A DNA stretch of 44,230 nt, from NCBI GenBank assembly GCA_947260005.1, contig CAMYOL010000039.1, positions 1-44,230 on the forward strand, read 5' to 3'. A program made the translations under genes and the position numbers. Of this stretch, positions 35,430 to 43,913 are shown in pieces; within the stretch, counting starts at the first letter, position 1; each line of letters begins with the position of its first letter. The notes below the pieces were generated by a model. That model had not been told where the DNA came from, ran no database searches, and was given only the letters and a program-made list of their open reading frames with translations. The DNA comes from an uncultured Ectothiorhodospiraceae bacterium (GTDB taxonomy: Bacteria > Pseudomonadota > Gammaproteobacteria > UBA6429 > Thiohalophilaceae).

Positions 35430-36992
35430 TCAGTTGGTGGGTAAGGAAATAACAAAAGTCGTTCCATTAACAGGATCCGTTTTAAAATGAATATGGCCTT
35501 TATGAGCAAGAACAATATTTTTTACAATCGCCAGCCCAAGGCCGGTACCACTGACCGAGTGTACATTTCCTTCTCGTGATTGGGCAAATTTATCAAATAC
35601 ACGAGGTTGAAATTCTTCAGGTATACCAGGACCTTTATCATGCACTGATATGTGAACTGAATTGTTTTCCTTTTTAACCTTAATCGTAACCGTCTCATTT
35701 TCAGGTGAAAATTTTATCGCATTGGTGATTAAATTGGTTAAAGCCTGAGTGATGCGCTGTTCATCACATTCAACGATGACTGAATCCTCTTCGCAAACAA
35801 ATTCGATATTAACACCGAATTTATCGGAGTAGGCGTGGTTAAGCTTGGTTGCGTTTTTCGATATGGCACGAATATCTTGAGGGCAAATATTATATTCGAT
35901 CATGTTTGCCTCGAGTTTTTGGATGTCCAGTATATCGTTAACAATGCCGTGTAGTACTTTTGCATTTTCCTCAATCAGCAGAATTAATTTTTTGTCATTT
36001 TCTGAGAAAGACTCATGCTTAACCAGAACACCAAGGCCACCAAGAATCGATACGATCGGCGATCTGAGGTCATGACTAAACAAGGAAAACATTTCTTCTT
36101 TAAATCTTTCTGATTTATATCGCCTGATTTCCAGATAATATAAAACAAAAAAAACAGCGATTAAAAATAAATTAAATCCAGTAGCAACTAATCCCAGTCT
36201 AAAATAAACATCTTGATCATGCGATAAAAATAAATCAGGTTCATTCATGTCAAGTAAAGTCCATTGCGTATTCGGTATGGCATATTCGGCCAAGATTCGA
36301 TTTTTATTTTTTATCGACATTCGATAATCTTCACGAATAATGACGTTACGTGGCCCCTGCTCAAAGATCTCTATATAATAGTCCCGGCTTTTATCGACAA
36401 TCATCAATTCATGTCCTGTGGGGCTGGTGGCTTGCAAGATACTGGCAATCTTTTCTGCCTTAAAATTGACAAAAAATATTCCACTGTTTTGCTCCCATTG
36501 CCAGGGCGAAATGAGATCAAAGTGATATAAATTAATATTTGGATGAATTCGTATGCGTTTTTGATCCGATTTTAAAAATAGCTGCATATCTGAAATGCAA
36601 ATTCTTCCGATATTGCCAGAAAAATCGTCTAACACCGGATGACCTTCGGCATTTGCCAGCGTAAACGCAAATGAATCGGGTAGCGCACGCTGTATTTTTT
36701 GGCCTAAACTGATTTTAAGATCGCCATTAGCTGGATCGCTGGCAAGTTTACTGATCTCAAATGCATGATCTTCTGCGAAAATATTAACTAAATACTGTTT
36801 ATCTTCAACAAACTCATTAATCTTCTCGCTCACTATCTTAACGGTGGTGTTGGCTATGTTCATGTGAGCGGCATAAAAACGTAGATTTTGGTCGAAAATA
36901 AACCATATTATGAGTGCATTAAAACTCACTAGAATCAAAAACAAAGAAATAGACACCCACTTAAAGGGGGTAGATAAGTCACGAAAAGTCAT
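35430..36992 (-). CDS. Membrane sensor histidine kinase (orphan)
   Basis: The 520-residue protein has two membrane helices (about 14-34 and 266-287) enclosing a periplasmic sensor domain of some 230 residues, then a HisKA domain with phospho-acceptor His307 (F-S-H-D-L-R-S-P) and a HATPase domain with N-box Asn424 (N-L-I-T-N-A-I-K-F), D-K-G-P-G-I-P and G-T-G-L-G-L-A-I-V. There is no HAMP domain; a short linker joins the second helix to HisKA. No response regulator gene is near. The signal sensed is unknown. Confidence 0.92.
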   Translation of the reverse strand: MTFRDLSTPFKWVSISLFLILVSFNALIIWFIFDQNLRFYAAHMNIANTTVKIVSEKINEFVEDKQYLVNIFAEDHAFEISKLASDPANGDLKISLGQKIQRALPDSFAFTLANAEGHPVLDDFSGNIGRICISDMQLFLKSDQKRIRIHPNINLYHFDLISPWQWEQNSGIFFVNFKAEKIASILQATSPTGHELMIVDKSRDYYIEIFEQGPRNVIIREDYRMSIKNKNRILAEYAIPNTQWTLLDMNEPDLFLSHDQDVYFRLGLVATGFNLFLIAVFFVLYYLEIRRYKSERFKEEMFSLFSHDLRSPIVSILGGLGVLVKHESFSENDKKLILLIEENAKVLHGIVNDILDIQKLEANMIEYNICPQDIRAISKNATKLNHAYSDKFGVNIEFVCEEDSVIVECDEQRITQALTNLITNAIKFSPENETVTIKVKKENNSVHISVHDKGPGIPEEFQPRVFDKFAQSREGNVHSVSGTGLGLAIVKNIVLAHKGHIHFKTDPVNGTTFVISLPTN

Positions 36993-37066
36993 GGTATAAA
37001 TTTAGTACAAATCGATAAAAAAATTTGATTACATTGCCAGCTTATAATACCTTTATTATTATAAGC

Positions 37067-37654
37067 TTATATCAGGCGTTGGCTTGCCGTGGAATCCGGA
37101 TAGCGTTTTTTCTCAACCTGAAAGTAGGCCGAAATTAAATCCGTTTCGATGCCTAACTCAGCCCTGGCGTCGCGTACAGGCATTGATAAATAAGGGCGGT
37201 AATCGATGGTATTCAAGGCTTCACAGTCTGATACATAGCCTAGATGGACGGCATCTTTGAATACCTGGATATCCTCATCACTAAATTTGTACGGTCCTGG
37301 ATACAAATATTTTGCCGCCCAGGCGTAGAGTTTTTGCTCTAAGGTGTCCGTTCGATTCGTACTCCCCATGGTAAAGCCAATCACAAATGCCTCATCTTTT
37401 GGCAAAAAACCACGACCAAGTAGGGCGTGGATGCAATCGTGGTCGTGTAAATTCACTGCACCATTGAAAATATTAATCCAGGGAAGGTCAAATTTGGGGT
37501 TTTCAACTAATTGTACGATGAGGGGGACATCGTCCTGGCTAGCCTGGTCATCTTTGGCACTTAATAATATCTCCTGCAGGGTAAAATGGTCATGTGACAG
37601 TGGCACATGCCAGTCACGCCAGTTGGTTTCTTTAGAAGGAAGCATTATGGCCAT
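37067..37654 (-). CDS. Conserved-looking protein with a Coq4-type HDx2Hx11E motif
   Basis: I cannot assign this 195-residue soluble protein to a named family with confidence. It contains H72-D73-C-I-H76 and Glu88 exactly eleven residues after His76, the zinc-binding pattern HDx2Hx11E of the ubiquinone-synthesis protein Coq4, followed by a G-F segment and a Y-L-Y-P-G-P-Y motif. There is no signal peptide or membrane helix. It ends 74 bases upstream of the histidine kinase on the same strand and is divergent from the next outer-membrane protein. No strong ribosome-binding site is visible; Met4 is an alternative start. Confidence 0.7.
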   Translation of the reverse strand: MAIMLPSKETNWRDWHVPLSHDHFTLQEILLSAKDDQASQDDVPLIVQLVENPKFDLPWINIFNGAVNLHDHDCIHALLGRGFLPKDEAFVIGFTMGSTNRTDTLEQKLYAWAAKYLYPGPYKFSDEDIQVFKDAVHLGYVSDCEALNTIDYRPYLSMPVRDARAELGIETDLISAYFQVEKKRYPDSTASQRLI

Positions 37655-37819
37655 AATCTGTAATATATCATTTTCTCAACGGCCAACAATATCTTTAAAA
37701 TGTGATCCTATCTCGTAGACGAGTTCACAACCCTGGTAATCGATATTTAAAATATTGTTTTATTTGGCATAAAATCTGCTATTAATAAACAATCGTCAAT
37801 AAACCAACGGATTACTGAA

Positions 37820-38569
37820 ATGAGAATATATTTTGCTGTTATTTTGCTCGGTCTAACTTCAATAGCGAATGCAGATGCTTTAGGCTTCCGGATCTCAGGT
37901 GGCTTGTGGAGTTATGAAGCAACTGGGGATATTCGGGATTCAGCTGACCCAGGTGATATTTTTAACCTTCAGGATGATCTAGGAATTAAAGATACTGAGG
38001 AGTTTCAAGGCTTCATTTATTTTGAGCATCCTGTGCCGATTCTTCCAAACTTTCGTTTCGGTGTGACCAATTTAATGCTGACAGGCAATGGAACCACGAC
38101 CGCCAGTGATGGAAGTCGCGAATGGAATGGCGTCACCATTCCTGACGGAACGAATATTCTTTCCGATGTAGATCTATCACACACGGAACTTGGACTCTAT
38201 TATGAAATAATTGATACCGGCTTTGATCTGGATTTAGGTCTTAATTTTAAGTTTTTTGATGGGGCCATTACCCTAAGCGATGGTGCATTCATCACAGCAA
38301 CCAGTAACTTCAAAGAAACCATTCCAATGTTGTATGGCAGTTTTGGCGTACCGCTTCCAGCAGGTTTCAGTATCGGTGGTGACTTAAGCTTCATCAACTA
38401 TGATGGCGATAGTTTTACAGATTACTTCTTAGGTGCACGATGGGATTCCAGTTTTTTACTCGGTGTCGAAGTCGGTTATCGCAGTTTCGCCGTTGACTAT
38501 TCTGACGGCAATGAATATGCCGATGTTGAAGTTAAAGGACCTTACGCTAATCTACGTTTAGTATTTTAA
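37820..38569 (+). CDS. Outer-membrane beta-barrel protein (TIGR04219-like)
   Basis: This 249-residue protein has a signal peptide (about 1-19, ending A-N-A-D-A) and alternating beta-strand pattern, starting G-F-R-I-S-G-G-L-W and ending in Y-A-N-L-R-L-V-F, a C-terminal aromatic residue as needed for outer-membrane insertion. The pattern resembles the TIGR04219 family of outer-membrane proteins; its function is unknown. A terminator follows 18 bases later. Confidence 0.78.
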   Translation: MRIYFAVILLGLTSIANADALGFRISGGLWSYEATGDIRDSADPGDIFNLQDDLGIKDTEEFQGFIYFEHPVPILPNFRFGVTNLMLTGNGTTTASDGSREWNGVTIPDGTNILSDVDLSHTELGLYYEIIDTGFDLDLGLNFKFFDGAITLSDGAFITATSNFKETIPMLYGSFGVPLPAGFSIGGDLSFINYDGDSFTDYFLGARWDSSFLLGVEVGYRSFAVDYSDGNEYADVEVKGPYANLRLVF

Positions 38570-38587
38570 ATTAACTATAAAACTCAA

Positions 38588-38623
38588 AGCAGTTACACAA
38601 CTCCTGTGTAACTGCTCATTTTC
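38588..38623 (+). terminator. Intrinsic terminator after the outer-membrane protein gene
   Basis: AGCAGTTACACA (38588-38599) and TGTGTAACTGCT (38605-38616) form a perfect 12-bp stem with a five-base loop, followed by CATTTTCC. The T run is short, so termination may be partial. Confidence 0.75.
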
Positions 38624-38713
38624 CGAATGTTTCAATCAGAAAAATAATCATTAAATAACAGATAGAACTCTGGATAATGCTCAATTATATGCCGCTGTGC
38701 GATATAATAGGGC

Positions 38714-39664
38714 ATGAATGTTATTTCACGACTTTCGATATATCTTCGTCGACTTGTGCTATGGATATTTATTTTAATTATATTCATTTCAATTTATATC
38801 TATTATCCCGTTATTTTAAGCCCGGAAAACGATTATTTAGATAGAAAAGGCACGATTAGAACGGTCATAAAAACCAAACAGTGGCAGAATAAGGCGTCAC
38901 AGTATGAAGAATTATCACTTCGTTCTGACAGTGGATTGAAAGTTGAATTATTGGTTCGTCAGCCCATTAATAAATCAGGGAAACTTCCGGTTGCACTACT
39001 TCTCGGCGGTGTCAATACGGGACATAACGCATGTAAGCTGATACCCGATTTACACAATATAATATGTGCTTCACTTTCCTATCCAGGCTTCACGTCAGGG
39101 AAATATAAGGAAGTTGAATTTTTTTATCGAATACATGAAGTTCAACAGATCATAAAAGACACGCCGTCAGCCCTATTGTTGGCGCTCGATTATTTGGCAG
39201 CACAACCCTACATAGATCAAAAGCACGTTGAATTAGTCGGTGTGAGCCTAGGTGCATTTTTTGTCAGCGTACCGGCCTCATTGGATCAACGTATCTCACG
39301 TGTATGGCTTGTACAAGGCGCGGCTGAACCGGGTGAAGTGATTAAACATAATTTTTTAAAACGTATAAATTCCGATGTGTTGGCGATGGTCTTTTCCAAA
39401 TTAACCGCTTATGCAATCGGTAGCCAGCATATACTACCGGAAGAATGGGTTCCCAGAATCGCACCACGACAGGTTATAATTATCAATGCAAAAAATGATG
39501 AGGCGTTACCCGCAGCTAGCGTGAAAATCTTACATGACGCCGCGAAACAGCCTAAGGAAATAATCTGGACCCATGGTGATCATGTGACGCCAGGGCGCAA
39601 GGAAATTATTCAACAACTGAGTGATATCGTAATAAAAAGGATTGCAACAACTAATAAACGATAA
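38714..39664 (+). CDS. Membrane-anchored alpha/beta hydrolase
   Basis: The 316-residue protein has one N-terminal membrane helix (about 13-35) and an alpha/beta hydrolase fold facing, by its charges, the periplasm. Likely catalytic residues are Ser178 in G-V-S-L-G, Asp262 in N-A-K-N-D-E, and His287 or His290 in T-H-G-D-H-V. The substrate is unknown; an esterase or dipeptidyl-peptidase-like role is possible. A TATAAT box at 38703-38708 would place transcription start at the ATG itself. The gene stands alone between a terminator and the csrA-like gene. Confidence 0.8.
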   Translation: MNVISRLSIYLRRLVLWIFILIIFISIYIYYPVILSPENDYLDRKGTIRTVIKTKQWQNKASQYEELSLRSDSGLKVELLVRQPINKSGKLPVALLLGGVNTGHNACKLIPDLHNIICASLSYPGFTSGKYKEVEFFYRIHEVQQIIKDTPSALLLALDYLAAQPYIDQKHVELVGVSLGAFFVSVPASLDQRISRVWLVQGAAEPGEVIKHNFLKRINSDVLAMVFSKLTAYAIGSQHILPEEWVPRIAPRQVIIINAKNDEALPAASVKILHDAAKQPKEIIWTHGDHVTPGRKEIIQQLSDIVIKRIATTNKR

Positions 39665-39753
39665 TAAGTAAATAGATTTGGCGAATCTAATCAATGCTGG
39701 AGTCAAGTCAACATAGGCCGTGCAAAAGGATGATAAACCCAATCAAATAACGT

Positions 39754-39945
39754 CTAATGTTTCCGCTTGGCAGCCTCTTCGTTCGCGAAAATCAATTCTT
39801 CTTGTAAAATACAACAAGAGGCGGGGGCATCAAAAGCAATGCGAATAAGATCGCCTCGACGATTAGTGATATGGATGCTGGTGACTTCACCATGGTCGGT
39901 CTCGATATGCAGCTGCTCGCCGTTCTTTCTGGTTAATACAAGCAT
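39754..39945 (-). CDS. Divergent CsrA-family RNA-binding protein
   Basis: CsrA dimers bind A-N-GGA sites in mRNA leaders to control translation. This 63-residue protein has the CsrA start M-L-V-L-T-R-K-x-G-E and later I-R-I-A-F-D-A-P and E-E-L-I-F. Leu4, Thr5, Arg6 and the A-P are kept, but by alignment the key RNA-contacting Arg44 of E. coli CsrA is a Gln, the next Glu is retained, and two adjacent cysteines precede it. A very strong AAGGAGG ribosome-binding site, which itself contains a CsrA-type AGGA, lies seven bases upstream. It is likely an extra CsrA paralogue, not the main copy. Confidence 0.85.
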   Translation of the reverse strand: MLVLTRKNGEQLHIETDHGEVTSIHITNRRGDLIRIAFDAPASCCILQEELIFANEEAAKRKH

Positions 39946-40143
39946 GGCCGAACCTCCTTATCGTTATTTATATAAAATCATAGACGAGAGTAGGGGGCTT
40001 GTCTGTCTATCAAATAGGATATAGCTTCAGGTGAATCCTGACAATTTCATTAGATTAAAAAGTAAGACAAATAAAAGTCTAACTTTTAACTATAATTAAA
40101 TATACGGTCTATCTCATTGTAAAATCTTTATGGTATTAAAATA

Positions 40144-40797
40144 ATGAATACCGATAAAAATCCAGTATATATATCCCCTGGCTACAAAATGTTCACGCGA
40201 CTATTAATGATTTTTATATTATTTGGGATATCAACCATGGTCCCCGCGAGTGATTTCGTCAAACTCGTCCAATCATGTGAAAAATGCCATGGAAAAGATG
40301 GCAACAGCACAACACCCGATGTACCGATTATTGCGGGTTATTCTGAAGAAGGATTTCTCAATACCATGGACGTATTTCGTGAGGATGAGCGAATCGCAAA
40401 GGAATTTCATAAACCAGGTGAACCGGAAACGGTGATGAATGATATTGCTAAAGCGCTTAGTGATGAAGATGTAAATAATTTAGCCGATTATTTTTCAAAA
40501 CGTAAATTCAAACCCGTTAAACAAAACGTTGATACTGATTTAGCCCAAAGAGGTGAAGTAATTCACAAACGTTCTTGCGAGAGATGTCATACCAATAACG
40601 GTGTCGATCCGGTTGAAGACGCATCCATCCTCGCGGGCCAATGGACACCTTATTTAAGACGTCAATTTGAAAACATTCTTACCGGCAAGCGTCTGGTGCC
40701 GCGTACTATGTTGAGAAAGATTAAGAAGCTGACCAAACAAGACGTGGAGGCTTTATTAAACTTTTATGCCAATGAAGGACTAAAAAAACATAAATAA
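40144..40797 (+). CDS. Diheme cytochrome c (c4-like)
   Basis: The 217-residue exported protein has two heme sites, C45-E-K-C48-H and C145-E-R-C148-H, each followed about 40-50 residues later by a methionine suited as axial ligand (Met98 in V-M-N-D-I-A-K-A-L-S-D and Met189). Two tandem class I domains are the layout of cytochrome c4, a periplasmic electron carrier, often membrane-associated, to terminal oxidases. The hydrophobic signal segment is at residues 16-35; Met16 (40189) is an alternative start and neither has a clear ribosome-binding site. It stands upstream of the multicopper oxidase pair on the same strand. Confidence 0.88.
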   Translation: MNTDKNPVYISPGYKMFTRLLMIFILFGISTMVPASDFVKLVQSCEKCHGKDGNSTTPDVPIIAGYSEEGFLNTMDVFREDERIAKEFHKPGEPETVMNDIAKALSDEDVNNLADYFSKRKFKPVKQNVDTDLAQRGEVIHKRSCERCHTNNGVDPVEDASILAGQWTPYLRRQFENILTGKRLVPRTMLRKIKKLTKQDVEALLNFYANEGLKKHK

Positions 40798-40978
40798 CAA
40801 TTACCTGGATTAAGCCTTAGGAATTTCAAGTAGTGTCGTTCTAATGTAGGTATAAAGATTCAACGATGTGAGCCTCATCACATAGCCTAAGTAATATTTG
40901 TTATTTAATACATACTAATATTGCAATTACCCTGAGATGTGCCACGTGGATGCTTTATATATACAAGGGATGTTTGTA

Positions 40979-42019
40979 ATGAATAAATTATTAATACATA
41001 GTTTTATTATAACATTGGTCGTTACCATGTTGAGTGCCTGTGGCAGTGGAGGTGATTCACCACCTGAATCTTTACCACCTGAATCTTTACCATCGGAACC
41101 CTTGCCATCTGATATTCCACAAAGCAGTTACTCGCTGTTCATGCAACAAGGATTAGTAACCATCACCAATAGTCCTGATACGAACTTTGGTGCAACAACG
41201 TTAAGTGTATGGGGATTTGCCAGCAGTGAAAACCCACTCGCCGGGACGAAGGTTATACCCGGAACAACAATCAATGCTGAGATAGGTAATTCATTCACAG
41301 TCAGTGTAAAAAATAATCTTAGCGCAACCCACAACTTTAATATAGCAAAACTGCCTGCAGATGAAATCCAACCCGCAATGGGAATGCCGATCGCGATGGG
41401 TGAAACCGTTACCTATACCATTACCCCAACTACGCCAGGTATCTATTTGTATGACGACTCGCTGAATAACGGCGTAAATCGATCGTTAGGTCTATTCGGC
41501 GTCATGATCGTTAGACCTGAACCCATTCACGGCAATGTAGTATGGGAAGGTGGTCCGGGTTATGACAAGGAAGTGACGTGGGTAATTACCGATATGGATT
41601 ATCCCAACTGGAATCAGATTGCGCTCAGCAATGGAGCTGATCAGGTAGATACCACAAGGTACAAGGCAAACTATTTCTTAATGAATGGAATGAATGGTTT
41701 TCAGGCCATGCAGGACGATCAAACGACTATACACGGCCAAGTGGGCGAAACCATTCTTGTGCGCATAGCAAATGCAGGACAATATTCACAATCATTACAC
41801 TTTCACGGTAATCATTTTCAAGTGATTAGTCGTAACGGAATCCAGCTTAGCGATTTTGAAAATCAAGATACTATTAATGTAAAACCCAACGAGACAGCGA
41901 TGGTTTTATACACCATTGATCAAACAGGTCATTACCCAATGCATGTCCATACTGCGCAATTAGAAACGGGTGGTGGTGTTTATCTTAATGGCACTGCTGC
42001 CATGATTATTGGTGAATAG
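40979..42019 (+). CDS. Lipoprotein with two cupredoxin domains, half of a multicopper oxidase
   Basis: The 346-residue product has a lipoprotein signal (L-S-A-C, lipidated Cys21), a Pro-rich repeat linker (about 27-46), a first cupredoxin domain without copper ligands (about 50-180), and a second (about 185-346) with L-H274-F-H276-G-N-H279 and H318-Y-P-M-H322-V-H324. Compared with the usual H-C-H-x3-H motif, the type 1 copper cysteine is Val323 and the following histidine is missing, so only trinuclear-site histidines remain. The start at 40979 has AAGGGA eight bases upstream; a longer frame from 40937 adds residues before the signal peptide. The partner gene follows nine bases later. Confidence 0.82.
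   Translation: MNKLLIHSFIITLVVTMLSACGSGGDSPPESLPPESLPSEPLPSDIPQSSYSLFMQQGLVTITNSPDTNFGATTLSVWGFASSENPLAGTKVIPGTTINAEIGNSFTVSVKNNLSATHNFNIAKLPADEIQPAMGMPIAMGETVTYTITPTTPGIYLYDDSLNNGVNRSLGLFGVMIVRPEPIHGNVVWEGGPGYDKEVTWVITDMDYPNWNQIALSNGADQVDTTRYKANYFLMNGMNGFQAMQDDQTTIHGQVGETILVRIANAGQYSQSLHFHGNHFQVISRNGIQLSDFENQDTINVKPNETAMVLYTIDQTGHYPMHVHTAQLETGGGVYLNGTAAMIIGE
41060..41104 (+). repeat. 15-bp tandem repeat encoding a Pro-rich linker
   Basis: CCACCTGAATCTTTA occurs twice exactly (41060-41074, 41075-41089) and a third degenerate copy follows (41090-41104). It encodes P-P-E-S-L type pentapeptides tethering the cupredoxin domains to the lipid anchor; repeat number may vary between strains. Confidence 0.85.
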
Positions 42020-42028
42020 GTTCGAAAA

Positions 42029-43201
42029 ATGAAAAATATGATTATTAATAATTCACTTCTACCTTCTTTAATCTTAACTGTATTAGTTATGACACTTAAT
42101 GTCTCGATAAGCTATGCTGAAAAAATCGTGCCGGAGATTGATTTGACTGCAGGTGCGATAACATTATCGGTAACAAGCATAACAAAAAATATGAGCGATA
42201 ATGGAGAGGCGTTAGAGTTTTGGGTTTTTTGCGCTAGTGGAACAGGCGGCGGGAGGATGTGTAATAGTACAACCCTCCCAAGCCCGACACTGACACTCAC
42301 ACCTAATTCAGCTTCAGATATAACCTTGAATATGATGATGGCTCCCCAGGAAGATGGTAGGATGATGATGGGTGGTAGTACATATTCAAACCCCTATATA
42401 GGTCACACTATTCATCTACATGGTTTGGATATGGAAACACAATATGATGGGGTCCCAGAGACATTTCAGGCAGAACCAATCAATAATGGTTCTTCGGTTG
42501 ATCTACGCAATGGTTTTACTTATCGAATAAATAGTGACCCTGATAACATTCGCGTTGACGACCGTTATATCGGTAGTCACATGTATCATTGTCATGTGCA
42601 TACGGTAAAACATCTGGAAATGGGTATGTACGGTGGGTTTGTCGTAAAAGGTGAAGGGGATAAGGCCAACTGGATTAACAACTCAGGCACTCGCTTCGAT
42701 GAAGAATGGATTATGATGTTAAGTACCGTTGATCCAGCTTATCATACATCTGCGGCGCAAGGAGACAGTGATATATTCGCAGATTACAATCCTAAATATT
42801 TTTTAATAAACGGGGAGGAAGGAAATACAGAGACAATAAATCCCCAACTAAGCAAGATTGTTACATTGACTCAGGGTCAAACTAAAAATTTAGTGATCAG
42901 ATTAATGGGAATTCATTCAACCAATGCCATTTTTAGTATTACATCTGGCGCTGATAGAATTCCATTTACATTATACAATATAGATGGTTTTGCACTGAGT
43001 ACACCACGTACTGAAACAAGTGTGGAGTTATCACCAGGTCAAACAAAAGATATTATGGTTACGCTTGACAGGTCAATCACTTATAATCCACAAATTGCTT
43101 TTACAGATCTGCGTAATAATGAACCAATGAGTGTTCAATACAGTGACGGTACGGTTGTTAGCAGTATCGTTAAAACCGAGTTAATTGTACTGCAAAATTA
43201 G
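42029..43201 (+). CDS. Exported cupredoxin protein carrying the type 1 copper motif, second half of a multicopper oxidase
   Basis: The 390-residue protein has a signal peptide (cut near S-Y-A), a cupredoxin domain with H126-T-I-H129-L-H131-G and Y-H187-C188-H189-V-H191-T-V-K-H195-L-E-M-G-M200-Y, and a second domain (about 255-390) without copper ligands. His126, Cys188, His195 and Met200 look like type 1 copper ligands; the H-x-H pairs look like trinuclear-site ligands. The H-C-H to H spacing is two residues longer than in classical laccases. On its own it has only two H-x-H pairs, while a multicopper oxidase needs four; the preceding gene supplies two more. Confidence 0.83.
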   Translation: MKNMIINNSLLPSLILTVLVMTLNVSISYAEKIVPEIDLTAGAITLSVTSITKNMSDNGEALEFWVFCASGTGGGRMCNSTTLPSPTLTLTPNSASDITLNMMMAPQEDGRMMMGGSTYSNPYIGHTIHLHGLDMETQYDGVPETFQAEPINNGSSVDLRNGFTYRINSDPDNIRVDDRYIGSHMYHCHVHTVKHLEMGMYGGFVVKGEGDKANWINNSGTRFDEEWIMMLSTVDPAYHTSAAQGDSDIFADYNPKYFLINGEEGNTETINPQLSKIVTLTQGQTKNLVIRLMGIHSTNAIFSITSGADRIPFTLYNIDGFALSTPRTETSVELSPGQTKDIMVTLDRSITYNPQIAFTDLRNNEPMSVQYSDGTVVSSIVKTELIVLQN

Positions 43202-43390
43202 CATCGTTGAATCTTATCTGAGTATAAAATATTTAGATCCTACAAGCTTCCAAGCCCATTAATTATCGATAAGCCATTATATTACTGAATAGAACAGATA
43301 CATATAAAGCCCCACATATATCAGCTTTGATGATCCTTTTTTCATCTCGAATTTTTCCCACCATTATAAATAAAACAACCACGCTATGAC

Positions 43391-43422
43391 TTGACCTGTG
43401 TGTTACACGCATGTTGTAGACT
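43391..43422 (+). promoter_or_regulatory. MerR-type promoter with long spacer and central dyad
   Basis: A TTGACC -35 box (43391-43396) and a TAGACT -10 box (43417-43422) are 20 bases apart, longer than the usual 17, as in promoters twisted open by MerR-family activators. An imperfect 21-base dyad (43394-43414, perfect core GTGTTACAC at 43400-43408) sits in the spacer. It should drive merR and the overlapping Rieske gene under autoregulation. Confidence 0.62.
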
Positions 43423-43472
43423 TCAAGTTAGAAGCTACTAACAAGTTGTGAATTTATACACGGGGCAAAGAG

Positions 43473-43913
43473 ATGGGCAAAAAGTCTATGACCGTTCGAG
43501 ATGTTGCAACTCTGGCTAATATAAGCCCGGAAGTGGTTCGATATTATTCGCGGATTGGATTAATTAAGCCACAAAGAAATAGAAAAAATGGTTATAAACT
43601 TTACGATGCAAGCGATATTTCCAGACTCATTTTTATTCGTAGGGCAAAAACATTAGGGTATACATTAAAGGAAATAAAAAATATTCTATCGCATTCCAAC
43701 ACAGGAACATCACCATGTCCAATGGTACGGAGAATCATCGAAAACCGTATTGACGACAATCGTCAACGTTTAGATGACATGCTTTCGCTGCAGACACGGA
43801 TGGAAAACGCGGTTGAACAATGGAAGCACATGCCTGATGGCACTCCTGATGGTGATTCTGTCTGCATACTCATCGAATCATTTACCCATGACAACAACAT
43901 GGAAGTACGATGA
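43473..43913 (+). CDS. MerR-family transcriptional regulator, metal-sensing type
   Basis: The 146-residue protein has the MerR winged helix (about 6-75, with V-V-R-Y-Y-S-R-I-G-L-I-K-P and G-Y-K-L-Y), the dimerisation coiled coil (about 83-117) and a C-terminal loop. Cys82 (S-P-C-P) and Cys131 (D-S-V-C-I-L-I) sit where ZntR, CadR and CueR relatives bind metal, so it probably senses a metal ion, though which one cannot be read. Its stop codon overlaps the start of the Rieske gene, so the two are translationally coupled. Confidence 0.87.
   Translation: MGKKSMTVRDVATLANISPEVVRYYSRIGLIKPQRNRKNGYKLYDASDISRLIFIRRAKTLGYTLKEIKNILSHSNTGTSPCPMVRRIIENRIDDNRQRLDDMLSLQTRMENAVEQWKHMPDGTPDGDSVCILIESFTHDNNMEVR

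Noticed and set aside
39767-40024. An open frame on the + strand opposite the csrA-like gene
   Set aside because: It is the antisense shadow of a CsrA-family gene that has a strong ribosome-binding site and clear homology.
40937-40978. Longer N-terminus for the cupredoxin lipoprotein
   Set aside because: The signal peptide and a ribosome-binding site fit the ATG at 40979; the extension would bury the signal.
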